Origin: Nemopilema nomurai
Taxonomy: Eukaryota > Cnidaria > Scyphozoa > Rhizostomeae > Rhizostomatidae
Length of the DNA: 64,000 nucleotides
NCBI GenBank assembly: GCA_003864495.1
Contig: ML133428.1
Span: 62,001-126,000, forward strand
Direction of reading: 5' to 3'
Part shown: positions 1 to 12,600 of the stretch, one piece after another
Numbering within the stretch: position 1 is the first letter of the stretch
Layout: the number at the start of each line of letters is the position of its first letter
Program-made: the position numbers and the translations under genes
Notes under the pieces: model-generated
What the model saw: the letters and a program-made list of their open reading frames with translations, nothing else
Databases searched by the model: none
Told to the model about the DNA's origin: nothing

Positions 1-89
1 ATATAAAAGGGAGAGCATGTTTATATTTGATTCCTTTTTGAAGACTCTTGCTTTATTGCTGTAAAATAGTACTGGAAGATGAATCAATC

Positions 90-1216
90 TATTTACTAAA
101 TCTGGCAGGCTTTAATAGAAATTGAAGAAAGTTAGTTAACATACAACAAACTGTAAAAATTTGATTAGCTAGAGGACTTGAGGATAAAGGAAGACAACCA
201 TCAAGAATATGGTAATTCTTTATCCTCCTAGTGGCTCTTCCCACATGAATACAAATTGCAGCTATACTGGTCAGTCTTTTCAGTTTCTTTTGGTGTTAGT
301 TGAGCATGACTACCTTTGAAAGGAGGAATGTTGAGTGTGAAACCAGCTGGTAAGATGTCAGCAATGTTAAAACCGCCGTCTGCAAATACATCACCAGGTT
401 CAAGGAGAAAATGAGTCCAGATTTGCTTGTTATTTCTTTACCAGAGACACATCCAGACTATAGTTTAGATACAAGTATAATTGCCCCAGTAGGAGATATT
501 CCAACAAGGGCCTTCCAGGTGTTGTGATGCTTGTACTCTGACCATGTTTGCGACTGAGCTTTCATAGAGGATGGGACTTCAGTATAAATTTCAGTGCAAT
601 CAATAATTATGTGTGTGGATGGGTACAGCTGAAATTCTTTTGTCATTAACTTTTGGATTCGATCTTGACACGGGAAGGGGAAGAGAGAAAGCAGTTCATA
701 AAACAAGAAATTGGTCCAGGTAGTGAAGATCTTTGAAACATGGTCACTTAAGATGCCAAATCTATCTGCGAGATCATACAGTCAACATTCAAATCAGAAA
801 ATGGACAGATATCAGATACATTTGAAGAGGAAGGCTTAGAAGAAACAGATGCAGTACGATCTTTAGGTGCTTTTCGTGTCGTCCGGAAGGTGTCTGTCTT
901 GGGAACAATCAACATCGGCAACCAACTTCCAGCACAGTGGATTTCGCTTGATGTCGGAAACAGTTAAGTGTTCCTCGCACAAAACAGTGTTTCTCGTTAC
1001 CAAAAAGCCATCAAAGCCATCACGTCTTTTAATTAAATTGCATCAATGAGCTTCCTTTGACTTTTCTGCGGGAACGTAAAAAAGTGTAGGCCCGAAGCCG
1101 TACCGTCCTTGTTATAACTGTAAATTATAACACCCGAAGGCTGCGTATTGTCTTCCTAAGGATGATTTCTTCCTTGATTGATCATTGGAATTTGCCTCGG
1201 AGTTATTTTCAGCCAT
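90..1216 (-). pseudogene. Decayed THAP + DDE (DDE_Tnp_4 / Harbinger-related) transposase
   Basis: Reading the minus strand, an ATG at 1216 opens a short leader followed by a zinc-finger-like start (AAFGC, then GLHFF across a frame change, then LCEEH near 975), which fits a decayed THAP DNA-binding domain. From about 790 down to 100 the translation follows the DDE_Tnp_4 nuclease family: IIDCTEIY (first catalytic Asp) near 600, a TWKALVGISPTGAI block near 500, GDVFADGGFNI (second Asp) near 380, NIPPFKG near 320 and RIKNYHILDG near 200. At least one frameshift (near 265), an in-frame stop after the first catalytic block and several breaks in the THAP half make it non-functional. THAP plus this nuclease suggests an ISL2EU/PIF-Harbinger-type element, which is an inference. 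I did not find terminal inverted repeats. Confidence 0.7.
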
Positions 1217-3590
1217 AATAATAGCAACAAAGCAATGATAAAGTAAAACCAACGATATGCCAAAACCTTCAATGTTTACAGCTTGGGCAACACTCCTTAC
1301 AGCGTTAGCTTCGTTTTCAATTCCGGGTCTCGCTTCCAAAAACGAATGTGAAAAGGGTCTATTGAACTTGCAAAGCTCATGTTACTAGACTCACAATGTA
1401 CCAGAGAATAGAGCGACTCCAGTACCCAAGGTAAGCTCATGTCTGCCAGACGGCTTAGTATTGAATAATGTTCTATTTACTTAAATTACCATGAACTGTT
1501 GAGGTTTCTTTAAAATTTAAGACAAAATAAAGAAGCCGTAATCTTCTGCTTTTCAGCTGTGGATCTTCGTGTCGTCTAGAACGCTGAGACGATGTTTGCC
1601 TCCACCCCAAAGGATTGCGATCCTGCGCATCAAATGTTCATGCCGATGTGAAGCTATGTAGAATGCACTACGCGAGGATTAGAGGAAAGGGTCAAACAGT
1701 ATGTTCCCACGAGCACAAGGACAAAACCCCTGGAGAAAGAAAGTAGCCACGTTGAAATTGCAAAAGACACAATGCCTAAATTACGTGTGATTTGTCGATG
1801 GGCAATCAACTTTTTGAGAATCAATATTGCGCCAAACATTCAATGGCAACAGTTTTTGCATATGTGCTGGGACAAAATTTTTGCAATTGGACAAACCAGG
1901 TCGTCTTTCACCTATGTGTTTTGGGTCCTGTCTACATTTCAATGGAAAATCCAATTCTTTGTAGACAGCTAGAAGTCATTTTTGAGCTCTACTAAGAATG
2001 AATCTGTGAGGTGATCGCTGATTGGTCAATGACAGCCAATCATGCGCTCTTCTTAGTGACTTTGATCCGAAACTGGCTATTTATTTTGTCAAATATTGGT
2101 CATATAGTGCAAATTTTAATTGGCTTGAATCAGTGCTTTCTTTGATTACCGAAGTTTGAGAATGCTCTATCAAGTCTACTCCACAGCTTTCCCTAGAACA
2201 ATAAATTGAGTTGTGATTTGCTGTGAATTGTGGATGCTCGTGTTGCAAGTAGAATGGCAAGTGCCTTTGTTTTATTAGGCACAACTATGGTCTCTTGAGA
2301 CGTTTTCTTGACCGTGCACCTATTGATATGGAAAGTCGTCTTTTCCTCGCTGTGTCACGTGACAGGATTGCATTTCTCATTCAAGGCTCAGTGGTTGGTA
2401 AAAGGAAAAGATGGAAGCGGGAAAATGAAGTTTGGGAAAGTTTTGCGGAATTGTGGTTATACGATAGAAGTTGTGAAGAGTCATTCAATTGACAAGAAGT
2501 TATGTCTGTAAGTTGTTTTACTTTAATGTGATTTTAATTGATTAAATTCTAAGGAGATTAATTGTCATAGTTGGCCACTTGTTGAACAACAAATTGAAAT
2601 GATCTTGCGGATTGAATTGCCGTCGTAGTTTCTGCAAGTTTTGCATTCGTTGAAGTGTTTTATGACAGCGTTCCTTTTGTATTATGTTCAACAAATGCAC
2701 TTTGAGCACAAGAGAACTTCACGCGTATGTTTACGTTCTGCTTAAGCTACAGTTTCTATGGAGAATACAAGGCAGTGACATTTAATGTCCGCGTCTTTTA
2801 ATTAACAGCCAATCTTTCAAGAGCTTCATAGCCTCTTGAATTCACCGAATGCTGCAACAATCACAATATCTGAAGCCAAGAGTTTATTTAATCACGAGTG
2901 GCATATGTCTCTTTGCCGTCTCTAGAACATGTAAATAAAGTCGCTTCAAGGCGCTGGTAAGTGAGATTTCAAGTACAAATCAATTTTTCACGCACTTGCA
3001 AAGATTTAACTCACCAATGAGTAATAAATTGAAGTTAAACAATACTGCCATACATTCAAAATTGCGACACGTTTTTATAATTGCGACACAATTTATCATC
3101 CAATCTGCCCTACATTCACGAAGGAGGGAGAAAGTGATTGTTAAGTGTTTGTGGGAGAGAGAAAGCCAAAAGGTTACAGAAAATATATTCAACGGAACAT
3201 TTGAAAATTTAGTTTCTTATTTGAGCATCTCGTGACACCATTAATGTTGTTTTGAATTGAGGTGAGCTACAAGAGGTGTTCAATTAAGCAGCCACTTCAA
3301 TCCCAACTACACGATTTAACAAAAGTGTCTTCACAAACGGATGCAAAATTCTTCCTTTTTGTCATGTCGAGAAACTAATGTTTTCAAAAGGATTTGCAAT
3401 AAAAACGTTTTGAATTATTGGAAAGCATTTTCTTCTCCTAGACTCTCTGTTGAGAGAATCATTTGAAGGTTCAGCAGGGAAACCATATAGTTATTGGTAG
3501 CTTTTGTTATGCAACTAGTATAATGATTGGTCCTCAGAAAAAAGCAGAGAAACATTTGCAAAATTTATCTCTTTTGATTATTACGTACTT
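1217..3590. other. Intergenic, no supported gene
   Basis: AT-rich sequence between the transposase relic and the 3' end of the ankyrin/coiled-coil gene. The open frames are short (under 85 codons), overlap on both strands and carry no recognisable motif or splice structure. Nothing else is seen here. Confidence 0.5.
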
Positions 3591-3596
3591 TTTAAT
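3591..3596 (-). terminator. Possible polyadenylation signal (ATTAAA) of the ankyrin/coiled-coil gene
   Basis: Minus-strand ATTAAA lies about 100 nt beyond the inferred stop codon at 3695-3697. Distance and hexamer suit a cleavage signal, but the region is AT-rich and a chance match is possible. Confidence 0.3.
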
Positions 3597-3694
3597 AACA
3601 AGCAATATGATTTTACATGTTTCATAAACCAATAGCAATGAATGAAACAATAAATAAGCTCTTATGTAGCAAAAAAGTGTTAATGTTTTCTTCT

Positions 3695-6600
3695 CTAGTC
3701 CATGTCTGCTTGGAGGACTTTGCCTCTCTCTGAATCCTCTCCTAAACACGTGCTTTGATCTGATACAATGTTCTGCAAAACACAAAAATTCTATAAAGTT
3801 CTATAAAGTTCATATAAAATGAAAATTAACTTTTTCATCTTCAACTACCAAGGCAAAATTAGAAAGGACTCCATCTTTAAAGACTTTTCGACTTTCATTA
3901 TTGGTTTACTTTGAACGTGCAGTCACCAAAAACAACAATCGCATATGGCCTTAACCACCAACGTACCGATTTCAGCTTTGATTCGAGAGTCCTAATACTC
4001 TGTTCTGCGACATTCAAATGATACTCGTGCTCGAATCTCATTCTGGTCATTTCCATTTCCAATCTGCTGTATTTCGTCATCAAATCCTTTCTCTCTCCGC
4101 TTAGCCCATCTATAGCCTCCTTCGCATTGTCCAGTTCGTAGCACACTTGATCATACTTCTCGCGGAACGTGTCTGCCTCTGCTCTTGCAAGCGTGTGGAA
4201 TCCTTCCAAGGTCTTGTAATTGTTTTTGGCCTTCCTCAATTCTTCGTACAACCTCTCATTCTCATTCTGCATTGCAGCAAAGTTATCGATACGAAACTTC
4301 ATCTTCTCGAGTTCAACAGAAAGATCTGCCTTAGCAAGGTTTAACGATGAAATTGTTTCTTGCTGCTCCCTGGAGAACTCTTCGGTCAACGTGCATTGAC
4401 CTTCAAGCTGTTGGAGCTTCTGTTGATAATCAGTCAAGTCAGATCGTAAGCTGCCATTTTCCTGCCTAGTCTCCAAGTGCTTGGTGTGCTCGCCTTCTAG
4501 CTGTTTCTTCAGATGGTATATCTCCTGTTCCATCTCTTCCTTTTCTTTTTCATTGTCAGCAAAAAGTTCGCCGAGGCTAGCAAGCTCATGCTTGAAAATT
4601 TTGATTTCCTCTTCTCGTCTACATTCTTGTTTCTCTAAATAATTCAATCGAAACGATTTTACCATGAGGTCCTCGTTTTCTTTCTCAAGAAGCTCAAGCA
4701 TTTCTTGATTCTCGACTTTCTCATTCTCAACTGTCTGAATATGCAATTGAAGCTTTTTGTTCTCTGCCAACAACAGTCTGGTTATCTCAACCCAATCGTC
4801 AGTTTTGCTTGCCCCTAGATCAAGCATAATCCTTGCCTTCTCACTAATAGAGTCGATTTCAGCAAAGTAGACATCCCCAGACCCTAGGCGAGGTTTTGCC
4901 TTTGATGCGTCTTTGTCTTTAACCTCTTTTGGCAAGTCGTTTTCTGAGATGTCCTCTTTCTCAATCGGCAATGACTGGATACAGGATGAACCATTTCCAT
5001 TTGCAACTTCTTCAGTGAACACATTTGCTAGGTCGACCACCACAGCATCCTCCTGCACCAATTCCCTTGAGTTTTCTAAGAAATCAACAATATTTAAAGT
5101 TTAGATGTTTCAAATGCATATCTGCTTCCAGATTTAACGTAAATTGAATCTTAAAGGCAGTTTGAAGGTCACTTCCTGGTCGATTGAGGCTAAATTAGCT
5201 ATTGCAATAAAATCAAATAGTTTTAAGAGTCCTTCTTCAAGTTGCTGTAGAGGGTAAAAAGGTCCTTTACAGACAGAACAATGCGACAGAAAGTTACCAA
5301 CCAGTATCAAAGTCCATTTCGACTGTTGCAGATGACCCTACACCTGAGGTGATGTCCAGTTTGTCCATGATGACGTCGTTTTTTGATGTCTGTATCCCAA
5401 GGCCAGAATCACATGAGTACCTGGACCCAGTCCTCCAATCACGTGAATCGGCACTCGCAATTCTAGGAAGACTACACTTGTCCTTTGCTATGTTGACGTC
5501 ACTGCTAAAACTTGACTCTATACGAAGAACATCACTTTTGTTGTTCTTATTCCTTCCAACTACGTCATCATTGTGATTCCATGAGTCTGCAATTGCAACC
5601 TCAGTTTTGCTGCAGCAACTTTCAGTTGTCTCTGGAAGTATTCCGTAGTGTTCTGACATACACCTCTTATTCGATTCATTGAAGGCGGAGGTTTCTGTTT
5701 CAACAATGCCATCTTGCTTAGAAAGAAAAAGCTCCATAGCATGACCACTTTTAGGTGCACTTTCAGACTGTCCACATGCACTAGTTTGTCTTTCACAGCC
5801 CCCGTCTTCATTCTCCATATAGTCATCACTGTAGTTACACGAGACGGCAATAGCATTACTAGCTACGCTGTCATCGTGCTTCAACGTAAGGGCTTTAGTA
5901 TGCGCCGACATATCCGTAGTTACGCTTTCAATGTCATTTACGGTACCGTTCACATTGTATTTAGACGAGATGGCAATAGCATTTTCAGCTACGCTATCGT
6001 CGTCTGTCACGATAAGGCGCTCTCTGCTCGCAGGCAAAACGGCATTAACATCTCCGATGCAATCGTCTTTCGCCGTAAGAACTTCAAACTGCGTAGACAG
6101 GACGGCATTAACATCTTTAGCTCTGTCTATGTCATCATTTTCCTTACGGTAACCATGATTAATACACGAGACGGCCATAGCACTTTTAGCTACGCTGTCA
6201 TCGTTTGTCACCGTAAGAGGCTCGACTTGTGCAGGCAATGAGGCAACCACCATTTCAGTTACGTTGTCGCTGTCCTTCTTTATCTGACAGCCATCACTAT
6301 GATGTGCATGGATTTTATTAATGACACATGGATCCTCAGCACCATTGATACTTCGATTCCCATAACCGTTCCGAGTGGCAAACATATCCCCAGCGCTATC
6401 ACTTTGGGCGACAATAGTGTCATTAATGACAAGCAATTTTCCACTCTCAGCCACAGTGCTGTTGTCACGATGCATTTCCACAGAGTCGTCCCTCCTGGTG
6501 CAAGATGTAAGAAAGACACCCCAATCGATGTTAGCGTCCACAAGACACTCGCATTGTCCATGTTCTGATCATGTCATTGCTCATCACTTCTTCAATGCTT

Positions 6601-9600
6601 TCAGCAGGCACCATATGGCACATAATTCGGCAATATTGTCTTCAATGATGATAATCTCGTCCTGAACCTCAATGTTGTCACTTTGGGACAAGCATGGAGC
6701 AACATCATCTTCTTCTACATTGCTCTCGCCATCAGCAGCTCCAGCACCATCATTGGCACATAATTCGGCAATATTGTCTTCATTGCTGATAATCTCGTCC
6801 TGAACCTCGATGTTGTCACTTTGGGACAAGCATGGAGCAACATCATCTTCTTCTACATTGCTCTCGCCATCAGCAGCTCCAGCACCATCATTGGCACATA
6901 ATTCGGCAATATTGTCTTCATTGCTGATAATCTCGTCCTGAACCTCGATGTTGTCACTTTGGGACAAGATGGAGCAACATCATCTTCTTCTACATTGCTC
7001 TCGCCATCAGCAGCTCCAGCACCATCATTGGCACATAATTCGGCAATATTGTCTTCATGCTGATAATCTCGTCCTGAACCTCGATGTTGTCACTTTGGGA
7101 CAAGCATGGAGCAACATCATCTTCTTCTACATTGCTCTCGCCATCAGCAGCTCAGCACCATCATTGGCACACAATTCGGCAATATTGTCTTCAATGATGA
7201 TAATCTCGTCCTGAACCTCGATGTTGTCACTTTGGACAAGCATGGAGCAACATCATCTTCTTCTACATTGCTCTCGCCATCAGCAGCTACAGCACCATCA
7301 TTGGCACAATTCGGCAATATTGTCTTCATGATGATAATCTCGTCCTGAACCTCGATGTTGTCACTTTGGACAAGCATGGAGCAACATCATCTTCTTCTAC
7401 ATTGCTCTCGCCATCAGCAGCTCCAGCACCATCATTGGCACATAATTCGGCAATATTGTCTTCATGCTGATAATCTCGTCCTGAACCTCGATGTTGTCAC
7501 TTTGGGACAAGCATGGAGCAACACATCATCTTCTTCTACATTGCTCTCGCCATCAGCAGCTCCAGCACCATCATTGGCACATAATTCGGCAATATTGTCT
7601 TCATGCTGATAATCTCGTCCTGAACCTCGATGTTGTCACTTTGGGACAAGCATGGAGCAACATCATCTTCTTCTACATTGCTCTCGCCATCAGCAGCTCA
7701 GCACCATCATTGGCACATAATTCGGCAATATTGTCTTCATTGCTGATAATCTCGTCCTGAACCTCGATGTTGTCACTTTGGACAAGCATGGAGCAACATC
7801 ATCTTCTTCTACATTGCTCTCGCCATCAGCAGCTACAGCACCATCATTGGCACACAATTCGGCAATATTGTCTTCATGATAATCTCGTCCTGAACCTCGA
7901 TGTTGTCACTTTGGGACAAGCATGGAGCAACATCATCTTCTTCTACATTGCTCTCGCCATCAGCAGCCAGCACCATCATTGGCACACAATTCGGCAATAT
8001 TGTCTTCAATGATGATAATCTCGTCCTGAACCTCGATGTTGTCACTTTGGGACAAGCATGGAGCAACATCATCTTCTTCTACATTGCTCTCGCCATCAGC
8101 AGCTACAGCACCATCATTGGCACATAATTCGGCAATATTGTCTTCATGATGATAATCTCGTCCTGAACCTCGATGTTGTCACTTTGGGACAAGCATGGAG
8201 CAACATCATCTTCTTCTACATTGCTCTCGCCATCAGCAGCTACAGCACCATCATTGGCACACAATTCGGCAATATTGTCTTCATTGCTGATAATCTCGTC
8301 CTGAACCTCGATGTTGTCACTTTGGGACAAGCATGGAGCAACATCATCTTCTTCTACATTGCTCTCGCCATCAGCAGCTCCAGCACCATCATTGGCACAT
8401 AATTCGGCAATATTGTCTTCATTGATAATCTCGTCCTGAACCTCGATGTTGTCACTTTGGGACAAGCATGGAGCAACATCATCTTCTTCTACATTGCTCT
8501 CGCCATCAGCAGCTCCAGCACCATCATTGGCACATAATTCGGCAATATTGTCTTCAATGATGATAATCTCGTCCTGAACCTCGATGTTGTCACTTTGGGA
8601 CAAGCATGGAGCAACATCATCTTCTTCTACATTGCTCTCGCCATCAGCAGCTACAGCACCATCATTGGCACACAATTCGGCAATATTGTCTTCAATGATG
8701 ATAATCTCGTCCTGAACCTCGATGTTGTCACTTTGGGACAAGCATGGAGCAACATCATCTTCTTCTACATTGCTCTCGCCATCAGCAGCTACAGCACCAT
8801 CATTGGCACACAATTCGGCAATATTGTCTTCAATGATGATAATCTCGTCCTGAACCTCGATGTTGTCACTTTGGGACAAGCATGGAGCAACATCATCTTC
8901 TTCTACATTGCTCTCGCCATCAGCAGCTACAGCACCATCATTGGCACACAATTCGGCAATATTGTCTTCATTGCTGATAATCTCGTCCTGAACCTCGATG
9001 TTGTCACTTTGGGACAAGCATGGAGCAACATCATCTTCTTCTACATTGCTCTCGCCATCAGCAGCTCAGCACCATCATTGGCACACAATTCGGCAATATT
9101 GTCTTCATTGCTGATAATCTCGTCCTGAACCTCGATGTTGTCACTTTGGGACAAGCATGGAGCAACATCATCTTCTTCTACATTGCTCTCGCCATCAGCA
9201 GCCAGCACCATCATTGGCACACAATTCGGCAATATTGTCTTCATTGCTGATAATCTCGTCCTGAACCTCGATGTTGTCACTTTGGGACAAGCATGGAGCA
9301 ACATCATCTTCTTCTACATTGCTCTCGCCATCAGCAGCTCAGCACCATCATTGGCACACAATTCGGCAATATTGTCTTCATTGCTGATAATCTCGTCCTG
9401 AACCTCGATGTTGTCACTTTGGGACAAGCATGGAGCAACATCTTCTTCTACATTGCTCTCGCCATCAGCAGCTCAGCACCATCATTGGCACATAATTCGG
9501 CAATATTGTCTTCATTGCTGATAATCTCGTCCTGAACCTCGATGTTGTCACTTTGGGACAAGCATGGAGCAACATCATCTTCTTCTACATTGCTCTCGCC

Positions 9601-12600
9601 ATCAGCAGCTCCAGCACCATCATTGGCACAATTCGGCAATATTGTCTTCTAATCTCGTCCTGAACCTCGATGTTGTCACTTTGGGACAAGCATGGAGCAA
9701 CATCATCTTCTTCTACATTGCTCTCGCCATCAGCAGCTACAGCACCATCATTGGCACACAATTCGGCAATATTGTCTTCATTGCTGATAATCTCGTCCTG
9801 AACCTCGATGTTGTCACTTTGGGACAAGCATGGAGCAACATCATCTTCTTCTACATTGCTCTCGCCATCAGCAGCTACAGCACCATCATTGGCACACATT
9901 CGGCAATATTGTCTTCATGATGATAATCTCGTCCTGAACCTCGATGTTGTCACTTTGGGACAAGCATGGAGCAACATCATCTTCTTCTACATTGCTCTCG
10001 CCATCAGCAGCTACAGCACCATCATTGGCACACAATTCGGCAATATTGTCTTCATTGCTGATAATCTCGTCCTGAACCGATGTTGTCACTTTGGACAAGC
10101 ATGGAGCAACATCATCTTCTTCTACATTGCTCTCGCCATCAGCAGCTCCAGCACCATCATTGGCACACAATTCGGCAATATTGTCTTCATTGCTGATAAT
10201 CTCGTCCTGAACCTCGATGTTGTCACTTTGGGACAAGCATGGAGCAACATCATCTTCTTCTACATTGCTCTCGCCATCAGCAGCTCCAGCACCATCATTG
10301 GCACACAATTCGGCAATATTGTCTTCATTGCTGATAATCTCGTCCTGAACCTCGATGTTGTCACTTTGGGACAAGCATGGAGCAACATCATCTTCTTCTA
10401 CATTGCTCTCGCCATCAGCAGCTACAGCACCATCATTGGCACATAATTCGGCAATATTGTCTTCATTGCTGATAATCTCGTCCTGAACCTCGATGTTGTC
10501 ACTTTGGGACAAGCATGGAGCAACATCATCTTCTTCTACATTGCTCTCGCCATCAGCAGCCAGCACCATCATTGGCACACAATTCGGCAATATTGTCTTC
10601 ATTTGATAATCTCGTCCTGAACCTCGATGTTGTCACTTTGGACAAGCATGGAGCAACATCATCTTCTTCTACATTGCTCTCGCCATCAGCAGCTCAGTAC
10701 ATCTGGCACACCAATTCGGCAGCAATAATTGTCTTCATGCTGATAATCTCGTCCTGAACCTCGATGTTGTCACTTTGGACAAGACATGGAGCAACATCAT
10801 CTTCTTCTACATTGCTCTCGCCATCAGCAGCTACAGCACCATCATTGGCACACAATTCGGCAATATTGTCTTCATGATGATAATCTCGTCCTGAACCTCG
10901 ATGTTGTCACTTTGGGACAAGCATGGAGCAACATCATCTTCTTCTACATTGCTCTCGCCATCAGCAGCTTCAGCACCATCATTGGCACACAATTCGGCAA
11001 TATTTTCTACAATAGCATTTTGGGCAACAATGTAGGTGCTGTTTTCAATCAACTCACATTCGTCTTCATAGAAGGCCTTTTTTTTGTTTTGTCCCATTTT
11101 GCATTCATCATTTCCATCATTGTGAACGTTGAGTGGGCACAAGGCTGCAATGTCCTCCTCTCTAATTCTACTGTCACAATACATCATTGGATTTTCGTTG
11201 CATTCACACGACACTGTGCTGAGATTTCCATCCATGCTGCAATCGTCATCTGTCAACAATTCGTCATGTACTGCACACCAATAATTGCTAGAGTCTTCTG
11301 CTAGTTTAGGGTTCTCGTCTTCTTTTTCTACCAACGTTATCTCCAACATTTTAGGATCTAGAAAAGATGAAATTTCTTTTCCTAAGGCTGTTTTAGGCAA
11401 AACATTTTTTGGATGCTCGGTTGAGGATATCATTAATTGTTTTAGCAAATATCAAATCCAAGGTCTCGGAATTAAGATCGCTGATTTGTTGACAAAACCT
11501 TTTTACATTGTTGTTTGAAGGAAAGTATCAAGAAGGCATAAACTGTGAATTACATTTCTGAAAGAAACATAGACGGAGCTGATGGTCTTTGGTTCAAGAA
11601 GCTCAATAGTCCACCACGAATACCAGTAAAAAAGGAGAACATACCTATAAATTCGATTTTTCTTTCAAAAGTTGCTCTGTATAGCTGGAGAATGTCATAT
11701 ATTCTAAAAGAAAACATTAAGGCACTCATCAGGGATTCATTGTTGCACTTCAATGGAAGTCCAAACAAAGGGTCTAATATTTTTACCAAATAACAGTAAC
11801 TTCTGATGATAATTTTCCCCCTGCCTAAAGTTGGTTGATTGTTAATAGATTGGTTAACTAGTGTCGAAGAACTGAAGCCCTTCATCAGTGACTCAGGGTA
11901 TGCAGTTTGGTGAAAAAATTAGTTAAATATATTCATTTATTACCTATTAGGTTATAATAATGACATAATATCAGTCTGATGTAATGGTCTAGCATTTAAC
12001 TGAACATCCTTCAATTCGTGCCATTCATAATGTCACTGTCTACTCTTACTTCAGTGCTCTACATTAACAATATAGTGCTTTTGTGTTTATGCATACCTCT
12101 TTTGTTGAAACTCAAGGGCTTTGTCCTCTGCAACACTGCCGTATTTTGTCCGGTGGATATCTGCGCCATATTTCAAAAGATGCTCTACACATTCTACTTC
12201 TCCTTTGATGACTGCCATCAACAAAGGCGATCTACGGAGAGAAAAGCAGGACAATTGAAAAAAAACACGGTGATATGTTGGTGGTAATGTACTTCAGTCG
12301 TGAAATCTAAAGCTGAAATCAACCTAGAAATGGCGATAGCAAAGTGCTTAGCTGTGAGCTGCTTTACATTTTTGTCGTAGAACACTTGGCATGAGCCATT
12401 GATGCTGCAGAGGATGCTTTTTAATAATCCAGTTATAATCTGACTTACTTTCCAGGTAGCTCGTTGATCTCTGTATCTGCTCCGTATTCCAAAAGCAATG
12501 AGACGACACTTGGAGACCCTGTACGGACTGCTTGGTGCAGTGGTGTTATCTGGCGCTACGAAGGAGCAATTGTAGAACGAATGCATTAAACGGCTTATAG

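Noticed and set aside
5560..6665. Plus-strand and alternate-frame open frames opposite the acidic exon
   Set aside because: They are shadows of the minus-strand coding frame, which carries the repeat structure.
8103..9017. A free-standing 304-codon acidic gene
   Set aside because: It is simply the longest stretch of array without an indel; it begins and ends inside repeat units.
6617..11004. CRISPR array
   Set aside because: The repeats are directly adjoining coding units with no spacers, in animal DNA.
6948..11304. Plus-strand open frames through the minisatellite, encoding hydrophobic repeats such as GQAWSNIIFFYIALAIS
   Set aside because: They are the antisense of acidic codons (GAN read backwards gives hydrophobic residues), stay open only because the period is a multiple of three, and have no splice or start context. 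The minus frame continues into unique exons; these do not.
11441..11518. Plus-strand IADLLTKPF resembling the C-terminal end of copia polymerase
   Set aside because: The match is short and isolated, with no RNase H or integrase sequence nearby, and lies opposite intron 6 of the ankyrin gene.
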